From Batillaria attramentaria (taxonomy: Eukaryota > Mollusca > Gastropoda > Batillariidae): DNA of 64,000 nucleotides. Location of the stretch: the NCBI GenBank assembly GCA_018292915.2, contig JACVVK020000001.1, positions 1,408,501-1,472,500 on the forward strand, read 5' to 3'. Position numbers and translations under genes: made by a program. Under the pieces are notes generated by a model. The model had not been told where the DNA came from. It saw only the letters and a list, made by a program, of their open reading frames with translations, and ran no database searches. Of this stretch, positions 36,123-47,200 are shown one piece after another (position 1 is the first letter of the stretch; each line of letters opens with the position of its first letter).

Positions 36123-36459
36123 TTCCTGCGGGCGATGTTGGTTCAAAGGAGCAAATAATTTCATTATTTAACTTCTTTTCAGTGGCGAGGCAACGAAACA
36201 AAGCAGGAAATCTAAAATAGATTAGATGAAAATAACCGAACAATGTAGAATGGGCTTGTATACAGAAGAGAAAACTAAAACTATCCTTTTTCTCCTTTTT
36301 TTTACGAGTACGACACGGGTAGAGAGGGGCACCAGCTGCTTCCCCGTACATATGCCAATCCTTTGCAAGATGCAAAAGTTTTTGTTGTTGTTGTTGTTGT
36401 TGTTGTTTTAAAGCTGGACAAACAAAAACAATTTCTTGAGATTAACAGAAAGTGTAAAT

Positions 36460-36475
36460 ACACACACACACACAC

Positions 36476-36524
<49 letters not shown>

Positions 36525-36690
36525 GCGCGCACACGCACCGGGCTCCATCATTTTACAGGGCTCTACAACAGCTTGTGCCGGAATTGACTGTAACGTGAAC
36601 ATTGTTTTTGTATCCCCTGCCCTTGCTCCTTTCTCCATCACACACACACACACACCACACACACACACACCACACACACACACACACGGA
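36460..36690. repeat. (CA)n/(CG)n tracts left of R4 copy 2
   Basis: (CA)n then (CG)n at 36461-36534, unique DNA, then an interrupted (CA)n at 36638-36688 bordering R4. Confidence 0.93.
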
Positions 36691-36691
36691 A

Positions 36692-37105
36692 CAGGCAAAA
36701 ATGCAATAGTGACCTTATTACACACATAGACACATACGTAGATGCATTCCACAGTGTGCTAACATTAGTTCCGACCACTGACACTAAACCCTAGTGTGTG
36801 TTCATTCCAGACACACAGGGGTGTAATGTTGTACATGTACCTATACTACTGAACAACATCCTACTTCCGTCGTCATGAGATGATGTCATTATGTCGTATA
36901 TGTATGCAGTGTCTACTACACTGGCTATCCTGTCTCAGGTTTGCATTTTTCGTGGAAGAGGCACGATGCTCAAACTGTAAGAAATCTTGTCCTCCTACCT
37001 TTTTAACTACCTTATTCTTTTGTATTTATAGTTGAGTTTAAATTCCAGTGTATTTATTTTCTCTGTATACTTGTTAAACAAAACACGGCATGTTTCTTGC
37101 ATGCA
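36692..37105 (-). repeat. Dispersed repeat R4, copy 2 (microsatellite-bounded)
   Basis: Reverse complement of 20862-21298 with only scattered differences by eye. Flanked on both sides by (CA)n. Confidence 0.85.
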
Positions 37106-37119
37106 CGCACGCACGCGCG

Positions 37120-37186
<67 letters not shown>
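37102..37186. repeat. (CACG)n-(CA)n, right border of R4 copy 2
   Basis: Mirrors the border of the 20.8 kb copy. Confidence 0.95.
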
Positions 37187-37189
<3 letters not shown>

Positions 37190-37720
37190 CAAGGGACGTA
37201 CAAGTCAAGTCGGTATGTCACATCTCGACGTGGAGACCACCACGCCCGGATCGAGCACCGAAGATGTCACGTGACATGACACGTCAGCAACAATCGGACG
37301 TCCACCCTCATCACATCAGAGTACTAACGGTATGTCACCGTGCCGACCGCAACTGAGACGCCGCACCACGCCTTGGTCTCGCTTGGAGACACCACTCGAT
37401 ACTGACACTTTTTGTCAGTGACTTCCCTTGCATTGGGTGTCATGTGAATTTTAATATTCCACCCAGTCGTCTTTGAACAAAGGCTTCTCAACAGTCCATG
37501 GACAAAATTCTGTGAATTTTGAGGATGTTAAAGCCATGTGTTCAAGCTACATTTTGTGAAAATTTCAGAAAATTTGAATGATTTTTTTTGCCAAGTTGTG
37601 CATGTTTTTTGCAAGTGGTCCTTGACTTTTTTTTTTTTAGCAGTGTATTATACTCGAGGATGTACCCGGTTTTGCTCGGGGCTGATGGTGTGATCTGTCT
37701 GGTAAGTGTTATCTCCCTGG

Positions 37721-37929
37721 TCTCCCTGTTTGGCGATATGTGCTGGAAAAGGACGTGAAACTCCGATTTTCCGAGATTACTTTCAGCCAGATTGTTTTCG
37801 GGGTCCCCCTGAGTCGAGGCAGGGCCGTTTTCTGGTCTCCCCGTTTGGTGATGCGTGGTGGAAAAGTACGTTAAACTCCGAATTTCCGAGATCTTTTTCT
37901 CGGCATAATGATTCCTGGGTCCCCGTGAG
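37721..37929. repeat. Two ~110 bp diverged direct repeats
   Basis: Both contain tctccc(t/c)gtttgg.gat, gtggaaaag.acgt.aaactcc, ttccgagat and ggtcccc.tgagt. The middle resembles the SINE tail, so it may be a duplicated SINE remnant. Confidence 0.65.
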
Positions 37930-38022
37930 TATAGCCACCACTGAATTCTTATTAAGTCAATTCCTACCAAGGAAATTTGGAGTAGCGCATCAGTGCACCC
38001 CCCCCCCCCCCCAAAAAAAAGT

Positions 38023-38205
38023 CTGCATGGATTTAAATTTGGCTCAGTGGGCGTGTTGCACTTTGATTATACTCATGTTTGCTGTAGTAAAAGCCGTTAA
38101 TGAACAGTTAATCTTGCTTGATTTTCGTGTACAGGGTCAAAACCAAAAAAAATCAAAAACGTGTTACACTCGTGCGCGGTACAAAAATATGTTAAACCCT
38201 AAACA
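38023..38205 (+). repeat. Dispersed repeat R2, copy 2
   Basis: Same orientation as the 12.2 kb copy. Both are preceded by homopolymer or low-complexity DNA. Confidence 0.7.
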
Positions 38206-39197
38206 CCAAAAGGACCAGCCAAGCAACCTCATTATTTCGTTCACAGTACCTCAGAGCTACCTCGGCCGACCGCGGTGTCGTGCTAGTCAGCCGTCCGGCA
38301 GAGGGTGTGTGAATCACGACCACATTGAGTATGGGATACAGTGTGACAATTCTTCTGTCACGTGCAATGCATTTCCTCGGTTCGCTGACACTACTCTGTT
38401 TGCTCGGTCTTGAGGTTTGGGTTGGCCATGTCTGTCTGAAGGGTTAGACTGACATCTACTTCATCACATGTCGAGAAAATATACACTTGTCGGAGAAGAA
38501 GAGGGGGGAACAAACTAGATGTATTCTGCGTCCACATTAGAACTGCTGACGTTTTGGAGAATGAATAAAATGTTTATGAGCTAATGTACGCAGTGTTTCG
38601 TCATTTGCAGTTTCTTAAACCGTCGAACGAGCGCGGAATTTCTTCATCGTTTGGTCAAACCATCCACAAAGGATTAAGATGATGAAAACAATGTTATTCA
38701 CAAGCAAAGCAGAAAATGGCTCTTCAGAGAAAAAATAATATATATATGCCGATTGATGAGCCTTTATAACTGACTTGTTTAGTGCCTGTTGTTTTGTACT
38801 TTGTTTTGTTTTGTGTTTTTTGGGGTGGTGTTTTGTTTTGTTTTGTTGGGGGGGGGTGTCTTTTTTTTTCTTTTTAGTGCTTAAAAATGATACCAAAGAC
38901 GTAGCAAAGAAGAGCAGGGAAACTAATAATGTTTCTCTTGCGATGTAGAATGGACATTCCAACAGCCTACCATCTTAACTGGCTTACCCAGCCGAAGTCG
39001 TAGAGCGCTGAAATGGTGGTTAAGCTTTATCTCCAGTTTTGCTGATTACTAAAATCCCCATTTCGCTACACACAACACACACACTACTACTACTACTGCT
39101 ACTACTACTACTACCTGCATTGAAACACTCAAAACAAAAAGGCTCTGATTAGTTTGAATAATTGAATAATTATCTTAATCGTTTTACCTGTCATAAA

Positions 39198-39388
39198 GGG
39201 GAGCCGAATGGTAGAGCGTTGGACTTTCAATTCTAAGGTCGTGAGTTCAAATCCCGACTGGGGCCAAATATTTGTGCCGGTTTTTTTTTTTTTTTTTCTT
39301 TTCTCGTTGCCCATGTTTTTTATATCAACCGTACGTAGTGGAAAAGGACGTTAAACTCCCATATACCCACCCACCCACCCACCCATCC
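39198..39388 (+). mobile_element. tRNA-derived SINE, subfamily B
   Basis: Head has a deletion next to the A box (gagccgaatggtag). It carries the B features ggactttcaat, cttttctcgttgcc and gttaaactccc, and an expanded poly(T) inside the body. Flanks ACCTGTCATAAA and ACCTGCATAAA form an imperfect duplication. Confidence 0.88.
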
Positions 39389-39883
39389 ACCTGCATAAAT
39401 TTCATAATAAAGAATTGAACAAATGATCAGTGGGGGAGGGAGGAGAGGGAGGGGACGGGGGGGGGGGCGCACCGTCAGTGCTCTAAGCGTTCGCTCAGCA
39501 AACGTTTTCAGTCTGTATCGAAATTGTGTGGTCAGATAATACTCTCCAGTTTTGCGAGAGACACCCACATTCCCACAAGGAGGTCTTTTCGCACCTTGTG
39601 CATACAATCAAAAGCTGAGGACGTGTCGAGAAATTCCGCGCTGACAGTGTCAACACTACGACAGTCGTATCATTACGAGCAAACAATTAACTCCGCTGAA
39701 GCTGACCTCGAGTACTATTAACCGTTTTTTTTTTTTTTCCAGAGAACTGTAGCCGTTTACGGAATTTAAATACACATGCAGCGGGGAGTAGGTGCTTTAG
39801 ATCTGGGGCTCAAGAGCTTCAAGGGGAGAGTACTCTCTAAAACCCTCAGACCGAGGCTGTGAAATGCTCTCGCTGACCTCTTA

Positions 39884-40049
39884 GGCTCATGTACACGGGA
39901 GACGTGCAAGTCCGAACAAACATCGAACACGACCGAACACGGCGTTTTTAGGTGTTCCTAGTGTGACATACGGACATGAGGTGTCTTTCCTCTAATGTTC
40001 GATGTTTGTTTTTAAAAAAATGAAACGTCTCCCGTGTGACACGAGTCTA
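39884..40049. mobile_element. ~166 bp foldback element
   Basis: The left arm contains acacgggagacgt and aacaaacatcgaaca. The right arm has the inverse, tgttcgatgtttgtt and acgtctcccgtgt, extending to agrctcrtgt at the tips. It encloses only ~60 bp. Target duplication not evident. Confidence 0.65.
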
Positions 40050-40165
40050 ATACTGAGCTCCATATCCGTGGGAACCATGACAGGACAAATATCCTGTCTG
40101 GTCGTAAAGGTATGGGACATTCCTCAGGATTTGTTTTTTTATTTTTTTTTTTTTTTTTTTTTTTT

Positions 40166-40245
40166 TGCTGCCCCAACTCATTTGCCAGTTCCAGTGGTGT
40201 TCCTCCCATGTAATGGGTGGAATCCACGGAGGGCTCGGAAGCTGG
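40166..40245 (+). repeat. Dispersed repeat R6, copy 1
   Basis: After a long poly(T) it reads gctgccccaactcatttgcc and ggtgttcctcccatgtaatg, up to ggagggctcggaag. Shared with 41997-42075 (reverse) and 47329-47385 (partial). Confidence 0.7.
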
Positions 40246-40713
40246 GGCAATTTTAATTATGCATGATGATGGAGATGAGGATGATGGTAAGATGATGCTA
40301 TGGAGGTCCGTGTGGTTTGGGACTGCGGGACAGGGCCGCATTCCACGCTTCCTGTCATAAATATCCCGGCATTAACCAGGCCCGGGAACTACGGCACCTG
40401 TGGTGCCGGCCGTGTAATCATCCACATCATCAGACGTGTCATACCAAGGGAAGCACCCCCAAAGTCGCACCCGTGAAGTTGGTGAATCTCGGTTGTGTGG
40501 CAACAGCCTCCCCACTGGGTCCATAGCACACCCGCTCTGGGTAGGAGCCGACCTAGGTAGGAAAAATCGCGCTTCCCCCCCCCCCCCCCCCTATAAACTG
40601 GTCTAGCCCAGACTATACCCCGGGGTGTATTCTGGCTTATGCTCGTTTAACGCTCTCCTGCCCACTTTAACCCCCCTACCACTGATCTATACCCAGGGGG
40701 TTGAACCGGCCTA

Positions 40714-40745
40714 GGCTACTTTATACCCGAGGGTATAAAGTAGCC
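40714..40745. repeat. Perfect 15 bp stem hairpin
   Basis: ggctactttataccc (40714-40728), a 2 nt spacer, then gggtataaagtagcc (40731-40745). Neighbouring copies of tatacccc/gggtata suggest a foldback element remnant. Confidence 0.8.
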
Positions 40746-40847
40746 AGGGGGTATACTCCGGCCTGTTACACCGGCAAACAATCCAACGCAACTCGTTTAC
40801 AGCTGCAGCTGCTTCAGAGGTTAAAACGTCCGGAGCTTGTAAACACG

Positions 40848-41018
40848 GGGGTGGGGGTGGGTGTTTGGGAGTTAACGTCCTTTTCCACCACGTAAGGGTG
40901 ATATCAAAGACGGGGCAACGATGAAAAAGGCCAGCACAAATATTTGGCCCCAGCCGGGATTCGAACTCACGACCCGAGCATTGAGAGTCCAACGCTCTAC
41001 CATTCGGCTATCCTAGCT
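40848..41018 (-). mobile_element. tRNA-derived SINE, B-like, with TSD
   Basis: Retains the canonical B box gttcgaatccc on the SINE strand. Perfect 12 bp duplication CTTGTAAACACG at 40836-40847 and 41019-41030. Confidence 0.92.
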
Positions 41019-41597
41019 CTTGTAAACACGAAATGAAATGCAAAAATAGACAGCACATAGTTTATATAGAGAGAGACATAGTTTACGCTGACTTTTCGCA
41101 TATAATTCTGACACCATGTGACGTTAATTTTGGATATTATTCGCTTTTGAAGATTACCCACTTTTAACAGGGCTATTTTTCCGGAACAAGCTTGAAAGCT
41201 TTAATTATATGACTAAATACAACAACACTGTCGAGAAAAGGTTAACCCTAACTCGATATGACGTGCTAGATTCATGCAAATGTACACTGAATCCTTTGGA
41301 CAAAAAAAAAAAACCCGTCAGATCGAACGGGACGGGGCTGGATTAAAGAGTGCCTACTTCTCGCGGTTGAGATGGCGATTCCTGAAACAGCAATGACCCA
41401 TTAGTCTTGCTGCTACTCAAGCATCGACCAGAAAAGCTCGGGACTTAGCAAACCTCTCCGTTTTATTAGCTGCTGTCTTTTGATTGCTGACGCCCACACT
41501 CAGATTCACGCCTTTCCGTTTCAAATCCAGAAATATCATGATCACTGGGGATTTGGTCCTTTCCTGTCGTCTTTTTTTTTTTTTAAACTGAGGGGGC

Positions 41598-41600
<3 letters not shown>

Positions 41601-41658
<58 letters not shown>

Positions 41659-41824
41659 GGGGAGCCAGGGTGGTCGAATGGTAGAGCGTTGGACTTCTAA
41701 TGCTCGGGTCGTGAGTTCGATCCCGGCTGGGGCCAAATATTTGTGCTGGCTTTTTCATCGTTGTCCCGTCTTTGATATCACTCTATGTGGTGGGAAAGGA
41801 CGTTAAACCCCCAAACACACACCC

Positions 41825-41878
<54 letters not shown>
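41601..41878. repeat. (CT)n split by a SINE
   Basis: CT runs at 41601-41658 and 41829-41878 around the SINE. Confidence 0.95.
41659..41828 (+). mobile_element. tRNA-derived SINE, subfamily A1, inside a (CT)n tract
   Basis: Full length. Both flanks are (CT)n (41601-41658 and 41829-41878), so the target duplication is hidden in the repeat. Insertion split a single microsatellite. Confidence 0.92.
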
Positions 41879-41880
<2 letters not shown>

Positions 41881-41996
41881 GGGGTTGGTTTTTTTTGTTG
41901 TTGTTGTTGTTGTTGTTTTGGTTTGGTTTGTTTTTTTGCATGCCACTTTAGCCAGAGTATTTTGAATCAGCAGATAGCATAGCTCATTTAATTCAG

Positions 41997-42075
41997 TCGG
42001 GCATTCAAACTTCCGAGCCCTCCGTGGATTCCACCCATTACCAGGGAGGAACACCACTGAAGCCGGCAAAGAGTT
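41997..42075 (-). repeat. Dispersed repeat R6, copy 2
   Basis: Reverse copy: cttccgagccctccgtggat, tccacccattaccagggagg and aacaccactg. Confidence 0.65.
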
Positions 42076-42469
42076 GTGACAGAAAAAAATAAATTCAGTC
42101 GGGCAGTTTTGCGGGGGTGTCATATTTAGGGGGGACGTGTCAACATGACAAAATGTGACCGAAGAACTTTGTAGAAGCAGATCCCTCGGTTTAATATTGG
42201 TCCGAGAGTCGGCGAGGTCTGAAAACAAACCACAATAATAACGGAATTTGTCCGACTGTGAAATTCCTGCCCGAAAGCCTTACTGAGAAAGGGAAACAGT
42301 CGTTAACTGCATCAAGCAAGCTATTTGCAGGTTTTGAGGGAGAAAAGGGCTTGTGAGATCAAGTCATGAGAAACGTAGGCGTCATCAAAACTGATTAGCT
42401 GGGACATCTTTTTTTTATTTCCAATGTGCACAGCGGTTGTTGCGAAATCGGAGCATAAACAATTCTTCT

Positions 42470-42736
42470 GGGCCCGTATGTAAAGGTCGAGGTTAATTTA
42501 ACCCACGGCTACGGGCTAACCCAGACTAGGACAAAAGAAACCCAAAAGCAAAATTAAATTTCAAAAAAGGAAGCAAAGAAAGGAAGAAAAAAATCCTTCT
42601 ATAACGGCTCAGGCACCTTCCTGGAATGAGCCCGCTTCCTGATTTAAAACAGAAAACAACAGAAATTTTAACCGTAGAGCTAGTTTAGTTCGAGGTTAGA
42701 CAAAAAGCCCTAACCTCGACTATTACATACGGGCCC
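42470..42736. mobile_element. MITE family M1, copy 2
   Basis: 267 bp, same ends and interior as the 1.25 kb copy (for example acggctcaggcaccttcctg), with a deletion near the right end. No clear target duplication. Confidence 0.82.
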
Positions 42737-43059
42737 TGGTTCTAGAAGTAAACTCTGCATGCTCTCACTGTGATCTCATTCAAACAAAGCACATACTTTA
42801 AAACTTTTTCACTTGCAAAACAAATCAGTTCTTTGAATTTTTAAAGAGACGAGTGAGCGTGTAACTTTCATACAACCTACCGACGACTAACATTTTCTCG
42901 GCGAGGTTAGTTATAAAATCATGTCAGGTCACGTCACGCCAGGTTACGTCATAATTATCGTATCATATAAACCATTACATGTATAACTTCATGCCATATG
43001 GTCATCTCCATCGACGTATAGAGATAGACCCCCTGCGGTGCTGGACTTGACTTGAAGTG

Positions 43060-43880
43060 TGACGCCGCCGCGCGCCATGTTGCGAGTACCTGGAAGTGCC
43101 AGCTGTTTACATAGCGCGCATAGCATTAGTCCGCTTTATCTTACGTCACATTTCTGATGACGTCTTTCTAAAGAACTTTGTATTTCGAACGAGGCGTCCT
43201 GTACACAGAGCATCTGAGTTCTGGTATTCACAAGATGGCCGCGATAGCGACACTCGCAAGCAGCGGTGGCAGCGTGCGGCGGTGAGTCTATCTCTTTACG
43301 TCTGTGGTCATCTCTGTAAGTTGTGAAACTGACTGTGCAAAAAAAAAAAAAAAAAAAACTGCCGAGTTCAGCCACCCCGCCGGCGGCCACGAAGCAAACA
43401 GCAGACGCCGGCTCATTAGCTTTTATCCACATGCATCCGCAGCCAAGTTGTCCACATCAGTTTCCATTGCCGGGACTCGCGACGGAAACTCTCCATTAGA
43501 TAAAACGTGACCCCGTGAGTGCGCTCGGGACGGAACGCACGTGCCAAAAATAGCCGCTGAGCCGGACACCCTCGGCTATGTTTAGCAGCAGTTGAGAGGG
43601 CAGGTTGAGATGGATTGTCGCTATTGTATCGCAATCAATCGCTCCTGGAGCGGGGCGCTGGCGACGGACTTTCAAGCGCCGTTGACGACCGGAAATGGAA
43701 TTCTTCAGTCAAGTTGCGTGCGTGGGAGTGAGGGGGAGGACTGCTCCGTCGTCCAAGGGGAAAGCATCCGTGCTGGATGGCTCTCCGGCTGACACGAAGT
43801 GACTTCAGACGATGGAGGATCGTTTTAGGGACGAGTGGACCAAAACAGCTCGTCCCGATCACACTTGCGTTAGCTTGTGA
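43060..43880. promoter_or_regulatory. GC/CpG-rich stretch, possible promoter region
   Basis: Unlike the neighbouring AT-rich and simple-repeat DNA, this stretch has many CpG dinucleotides (for example gacgccgccgcgcgcc near 43061-43078) and surrounds the candidate first exon. No named promoter motif is evident. A poly(A) run lies at 43339-43358. Confidence 0.3.
43235..43281 (+). CDS. Candidate first coding exon (MAAIATLASSGG...)
   Basis: ATG in the context cacaagATGGCC opens a short frame, MAAIATLASSGGSVR, that ends at a strong donor, GCG|gtgagt, at 43282. It lies in a locally GC- and CpG-rich stretch (about 43060-43880) that stands out from its surroundings. The peptide has no acidic residues and ends with Arg, as in many mitochondrial leader exons. 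That role is inference. No downstream exon was identified. Confidence 0.3.
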
Positions 43881-44586
43881 GGGCTATCAAAAGGGCAGGG
43901 CTTATATTCTTCACTGCTGACTGGAGCAGCCGGGCAGAGTGGGCGAGGTTGTAGGCGTAGATGGATGCAAGTTTAATTCCACGGGTAGCCTGAGTATACA
44001 GTATACTGACGCCTCCAGGGTGACAGTAGATCAAACTTTTCAGTCTTGGGACTGACCCGAAAAATCACGTGGGTTTTTTTTTTTTTTTTTGGTGAACAGC
44101 ACACGTCAGTTAGGGACAGTGCGCATGCAAGCTACCTCACGGTTGAGGTGGATTTTTCGGTGTAGTGCCTATTATACACTGTTGCTAAGTTCCCACAAGT
44201 TTTCACACTGCACAAAGAACTGGTCGAACTGCCACAATATCATAAACACAAAATAAGCAGCCTCCCTACACAAAGAATGCGAGAGCTATACCCCCCCCCC
44301 CCCCCCACCCCCCACCCCACCCCAAAGTCGTACACTGTGGGTACTGATAAAGTTCTGAAAGTTTCAACGGAAGATACTGTCCTCAGAATCCGCGAGTCTT
44401 GCGCCACATCAGTCCAAAAGCGATCAGTCAGCACTTCTGTAATTCAGTCTTCGCGTAGGAAAAAAATCTAAAAAAAAAAAAAAAAAAGGATTTCACGTGA
44501 AAATGGCAGCTGCTCGGAAGCAGTCATTCATTAGATTGCCATAAAAAAATTAAATTATTCTGGTCCGATTTTTCTCTGTAGAGAGG

Positions 44587-44913
44587 GGTGCCGTTCTGCT
44601 ATTTTTGGTACTGTGACGAGTCTAAAAGTGTTCACTGGCCATAGTTATTGACTCTGTACAGTGGAGACCTCTACATGACAGAAGTTCTGCACTCGGGTGT
44701 CGTTCTGCTATTTTTGGTACTGTGACGAGTCTAAAAGTGTTCACTGGCCATAGTTATTGACTCTGTACAGTGGAGACCTCTACATGACAGAAGTTCTGCA
44801 CTCGGGTGTCGTTCTGCTATTTTGGGTACTGTGACGAGTCTAAAAGTGTTCACTGGCCATAGTTATTGACTCTGTACAGTGGAGACCTCTGCATGACAGA
44901 AGTTCTGCACTCC
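44587..44913. repeat. 109 bp minisatellite, three units
   Basis: Units start ggtg(c/t)cgttctgct at 44587, 44696 and 44805 and are nearly identical. Degenerate relatives follow at 44914-45020 and, beyond an insertion, at 45413-45492 (acataacagaagttctacac). Confidence 0.93.
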
Positions 44914-45024
44914 CATTTTCTTAACTCTTTCATCGCCATTCATTATTTGGTAACTGGCCCGATGCAGAGGAGAACTCTCTACATAAAAAGAAGTTCTGCA
45001 CTTGCATTCTCTTAACTCTTTCAT

Positions 45025-45412
45025 CATCTATTTTTTTACTATTCTTTTCTGTTCTTTTCTGCACCACATTTTTTTTTTCCACACACAGTCCATGGTCTTC
45101 TGTCACCAAAGGACGGGTGTTGTGATATTTTTACTATTGTTGTTTTCTGGTCCTTTTCTCGCCCACCGTTTCATTTCATTTCAATTTTTTTCCCCCGCGC
45201 CGTGTATGTCAGTACGTCCGCAGAGTTACCTTTTGTTTGTTTGCTGAAGTTATGTCCCATTTGTTTGTGTCCTGAGGAAGGCGAAAGCCGAAACGTTGAC
45301 CCGTGCCGTCCTTTGTGAAAGTAAGTGAAGTGGTTTCTGTCCCTTTTATGTCGCTTTTATTTGCTTAACTTGTAACCACTTCGCAGTCATTACCGTTTCC
45401 TTTTCTCTTTCA
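45025..45412 (+). mobile_element. Inserted element with hammerhead-like motif, interrupts a tandem array
   Basis: Lies between two degenerate units of the 109 bp array family (ctctttcatcatc occurs at both junctions, 45019-45029 and 45410-45418). It contains CTGAGGA-A-GGC-GAAA-GCC-GAAAC at 45272-45294, reminiscent of the hammerhead-type motif reported in Penelope-like retroelements. Its last ~70 bp recur at 18288-18361. No coding frame. Confidence 0.45.
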
Positions 45413-45637
45413 TCATCACTCATTATTAATAGTTATTGGCCCGGTACAGACAAGAATTCTACATAACAGAAGTTCTACACTTGCATTCACCAGGGATTTT
45501 TTTTTTTCCTTGTCGAGACCTGGCAGCATCCTTTCAGGTCATGTGATGCAAACTAAGACTGATTTCTCACATATGAAAGGGCTTTCTGTATCCTGTCAGT
45601 CCGGTTATGTGATCCTGAAAGAGTTCAAGACAGGAGA

Positions 45638-45808
45638 CGGGTGGGTGGGTGTTTGGGGGGTTAACGTCCTTTTCCACCACATAGGGTGATATCAAAGACG
45701 GGGCAACGATGAAAAAGCCAGCACAAATATTTGGCCCCAGCCGGGATCGAACTCACGACCCGAGCATTAGAAGTCCAACGCTCTACCATTCGACCACCCC
45801 GGCTCCCC
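45638..45808 (-). mobile_element. tRNA-derived SINE, subfamily A1, with TSD
   Basis: Full length. Perfect 13 bp duplication TCAAGACAGGAGA at 45625-45637 and 45809-45821. Confidence 0.94.
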
Positions 45809-45977
45809 TCAAGACAGGAGAAACCTGCAGGATTCGTGAATATCAGTTCTGACCATGATGGCCTGAATTTTGCAAAAATGCGAAGTAATGGCCGTCAAAA
45901 GTTTTTAGTATGCTCTATCAGCCGAAGATTCTTCTAGTGTTTGTTTGTTTGTTTGTTTGTTTGTTTGTTTGTTTGTT

Positions 45978-46154
45978 GGGGAGCCGGGATAGCCGAATGG
46001 TAGAGCGTAGGACTTTCAATGCTCGGGTCGTGAGTTCGAATCCCGGCTGGGGCCAAATATTTGTGCTGGCCTTTTTCTCGTTGCCCCGTCTTTGATATCA
46101 CCCATACGTGGTGGAGAAGAACGTTAAACTCCCAAACACACACCCCACCCACCC
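45978..46154 (+). mobile_element. tRNA-derived SINE, subfamily B, inside a (GTTT)n tract
   Basis: Canonical B box gttcgaatccc, ggactttcaat and tttttctcgttgcc. Both flanks are (GTTT)n (45942-45977 and from 46155), so the duplication is within the repeat. Confidence 0.92.
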
Positions 46155-46880
46155 TTGTTTGTTTGTTTTGTTCTTGTGAGATCTGCCTTGAGTTTCCGTC
46201 TGTTTTCCGCCAAATTGTTATCTGTTTTAACCTTTTTGGTGATTGGTTGTTGCTTTCGTCTGCGACTTTCTCCTCCAAGTGGGATCTAGGATTTCCTTTG
46301 ATACTCTTCCCTGCCTTTCATTCTACACTGGCCAATGACAGCGCTAGGCAGAACACGTGAAAACGGGGACAGCTGCTCCGCGAGCTTCTGGTGGCGGTAG
46401 CGAAGACCTTCACCTGTCACGCCGGCAATTTGTCCTGTGTGTTGGGAGCCAGATCTCCCAAACACCTTGTGACAGCGGCATAAACGACGGGACCACAGCA
46501 TCAGAAATGCACAGTAGGGCAGCAACAGCGAGCAGGCGCCGATCATTCGCGCTGGTTATGAAAGCAACCCTTCATAAACGCCTCCTATGACAATGGGACA
46601 ACATGCATGGCGGCTTATCTGCCGTGTTATCAAACACGCCGCTCTCGGAGCTCCGGACAAAAGATTTTGATGCGCGGTGCCAGATAAGGTGCTTCCTTTA
46701 AAGCCACAAACGAGGCCATAAACTGTGTACACAGTCACTGGTTGAGGGGGGGGGGCGAACGTGTTCCGGTAGTTTTTGTTGACGTCCTTATCCGCACGAG
46801 CACATTGTTAAAGTGCGCCAAGTATACGCTTATGCAAGTGTGATGTGTCGGTTTTGAGACTGCAAGGTCGACTAAAGGAG

Positions 46881-47078
46881 CAGTGTAAAGACTGAGCTTA
46901 GGACGACCTCAAGCAGCGTAAAGACTGAGTTTAGGACGACCTCAAGCAGCGTAAAGACTGAATTTAGGACGACCTCAAGCAGCGTAAAGACTGAGTTTAG
47001 GACGACCTCAAGCAGCGTAAAGACTGAATTTAGGACGACCTCAAGCAGCGTAAAGACTGAATTTAGGACGACCTCAGA
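46881..47078. repeat. 33 bp minisatellite, six units
   Basis: Unit cagcgtaaagactga(g/a)ttt plus aggacgacctcaag. 33 is divisible by 3, so minus-strand translation gives VVLNSVFTLLE repeated. There is no start context or flanking gene to make it a protein. Confidence 0.93.
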
Positions 47079-47085
47079 CATTGGG

Positions 47086-47187
47086 CTGGAGATCAATTAT
47101 CTGTGCTAGCTTTTTCCTCGTTGCCCCGTCTTTGGTATCACCCGTCGGTGGCGGAAAAAGGACGTTAACCCCCCCCCCCCCACCCCT
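47086..47187 (+). mobile_element. 5'-truncated SINE inside a tandem array, with TSD
   Basis: Only the ~100 bp tail half is present. It is flanked by the perfect 13 bp repeat CTCAGACATTGGG (47073-47085 and 47188-47200), which is itself part of the tandem array. Confidence 0.88.
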
Positions 47188-47200
47188 CTCAGACATTGGG

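Noticed and set aside
37706..38413. 235-codon plus frame, the longest in the window
   Set aside because: It runs through two SINE-tail-like repeats, a C-run and the R2 repeat. There is no family signature and it lacks intron or start evidence.
46872..47096. Minus frame of repeated VVLNSVFTLLE, resembling a repeat protein
   Set aside because: It comes from a 33 bp minisatellite with no flanking coding sequence, and the adjoining 49 bp units break the frame.
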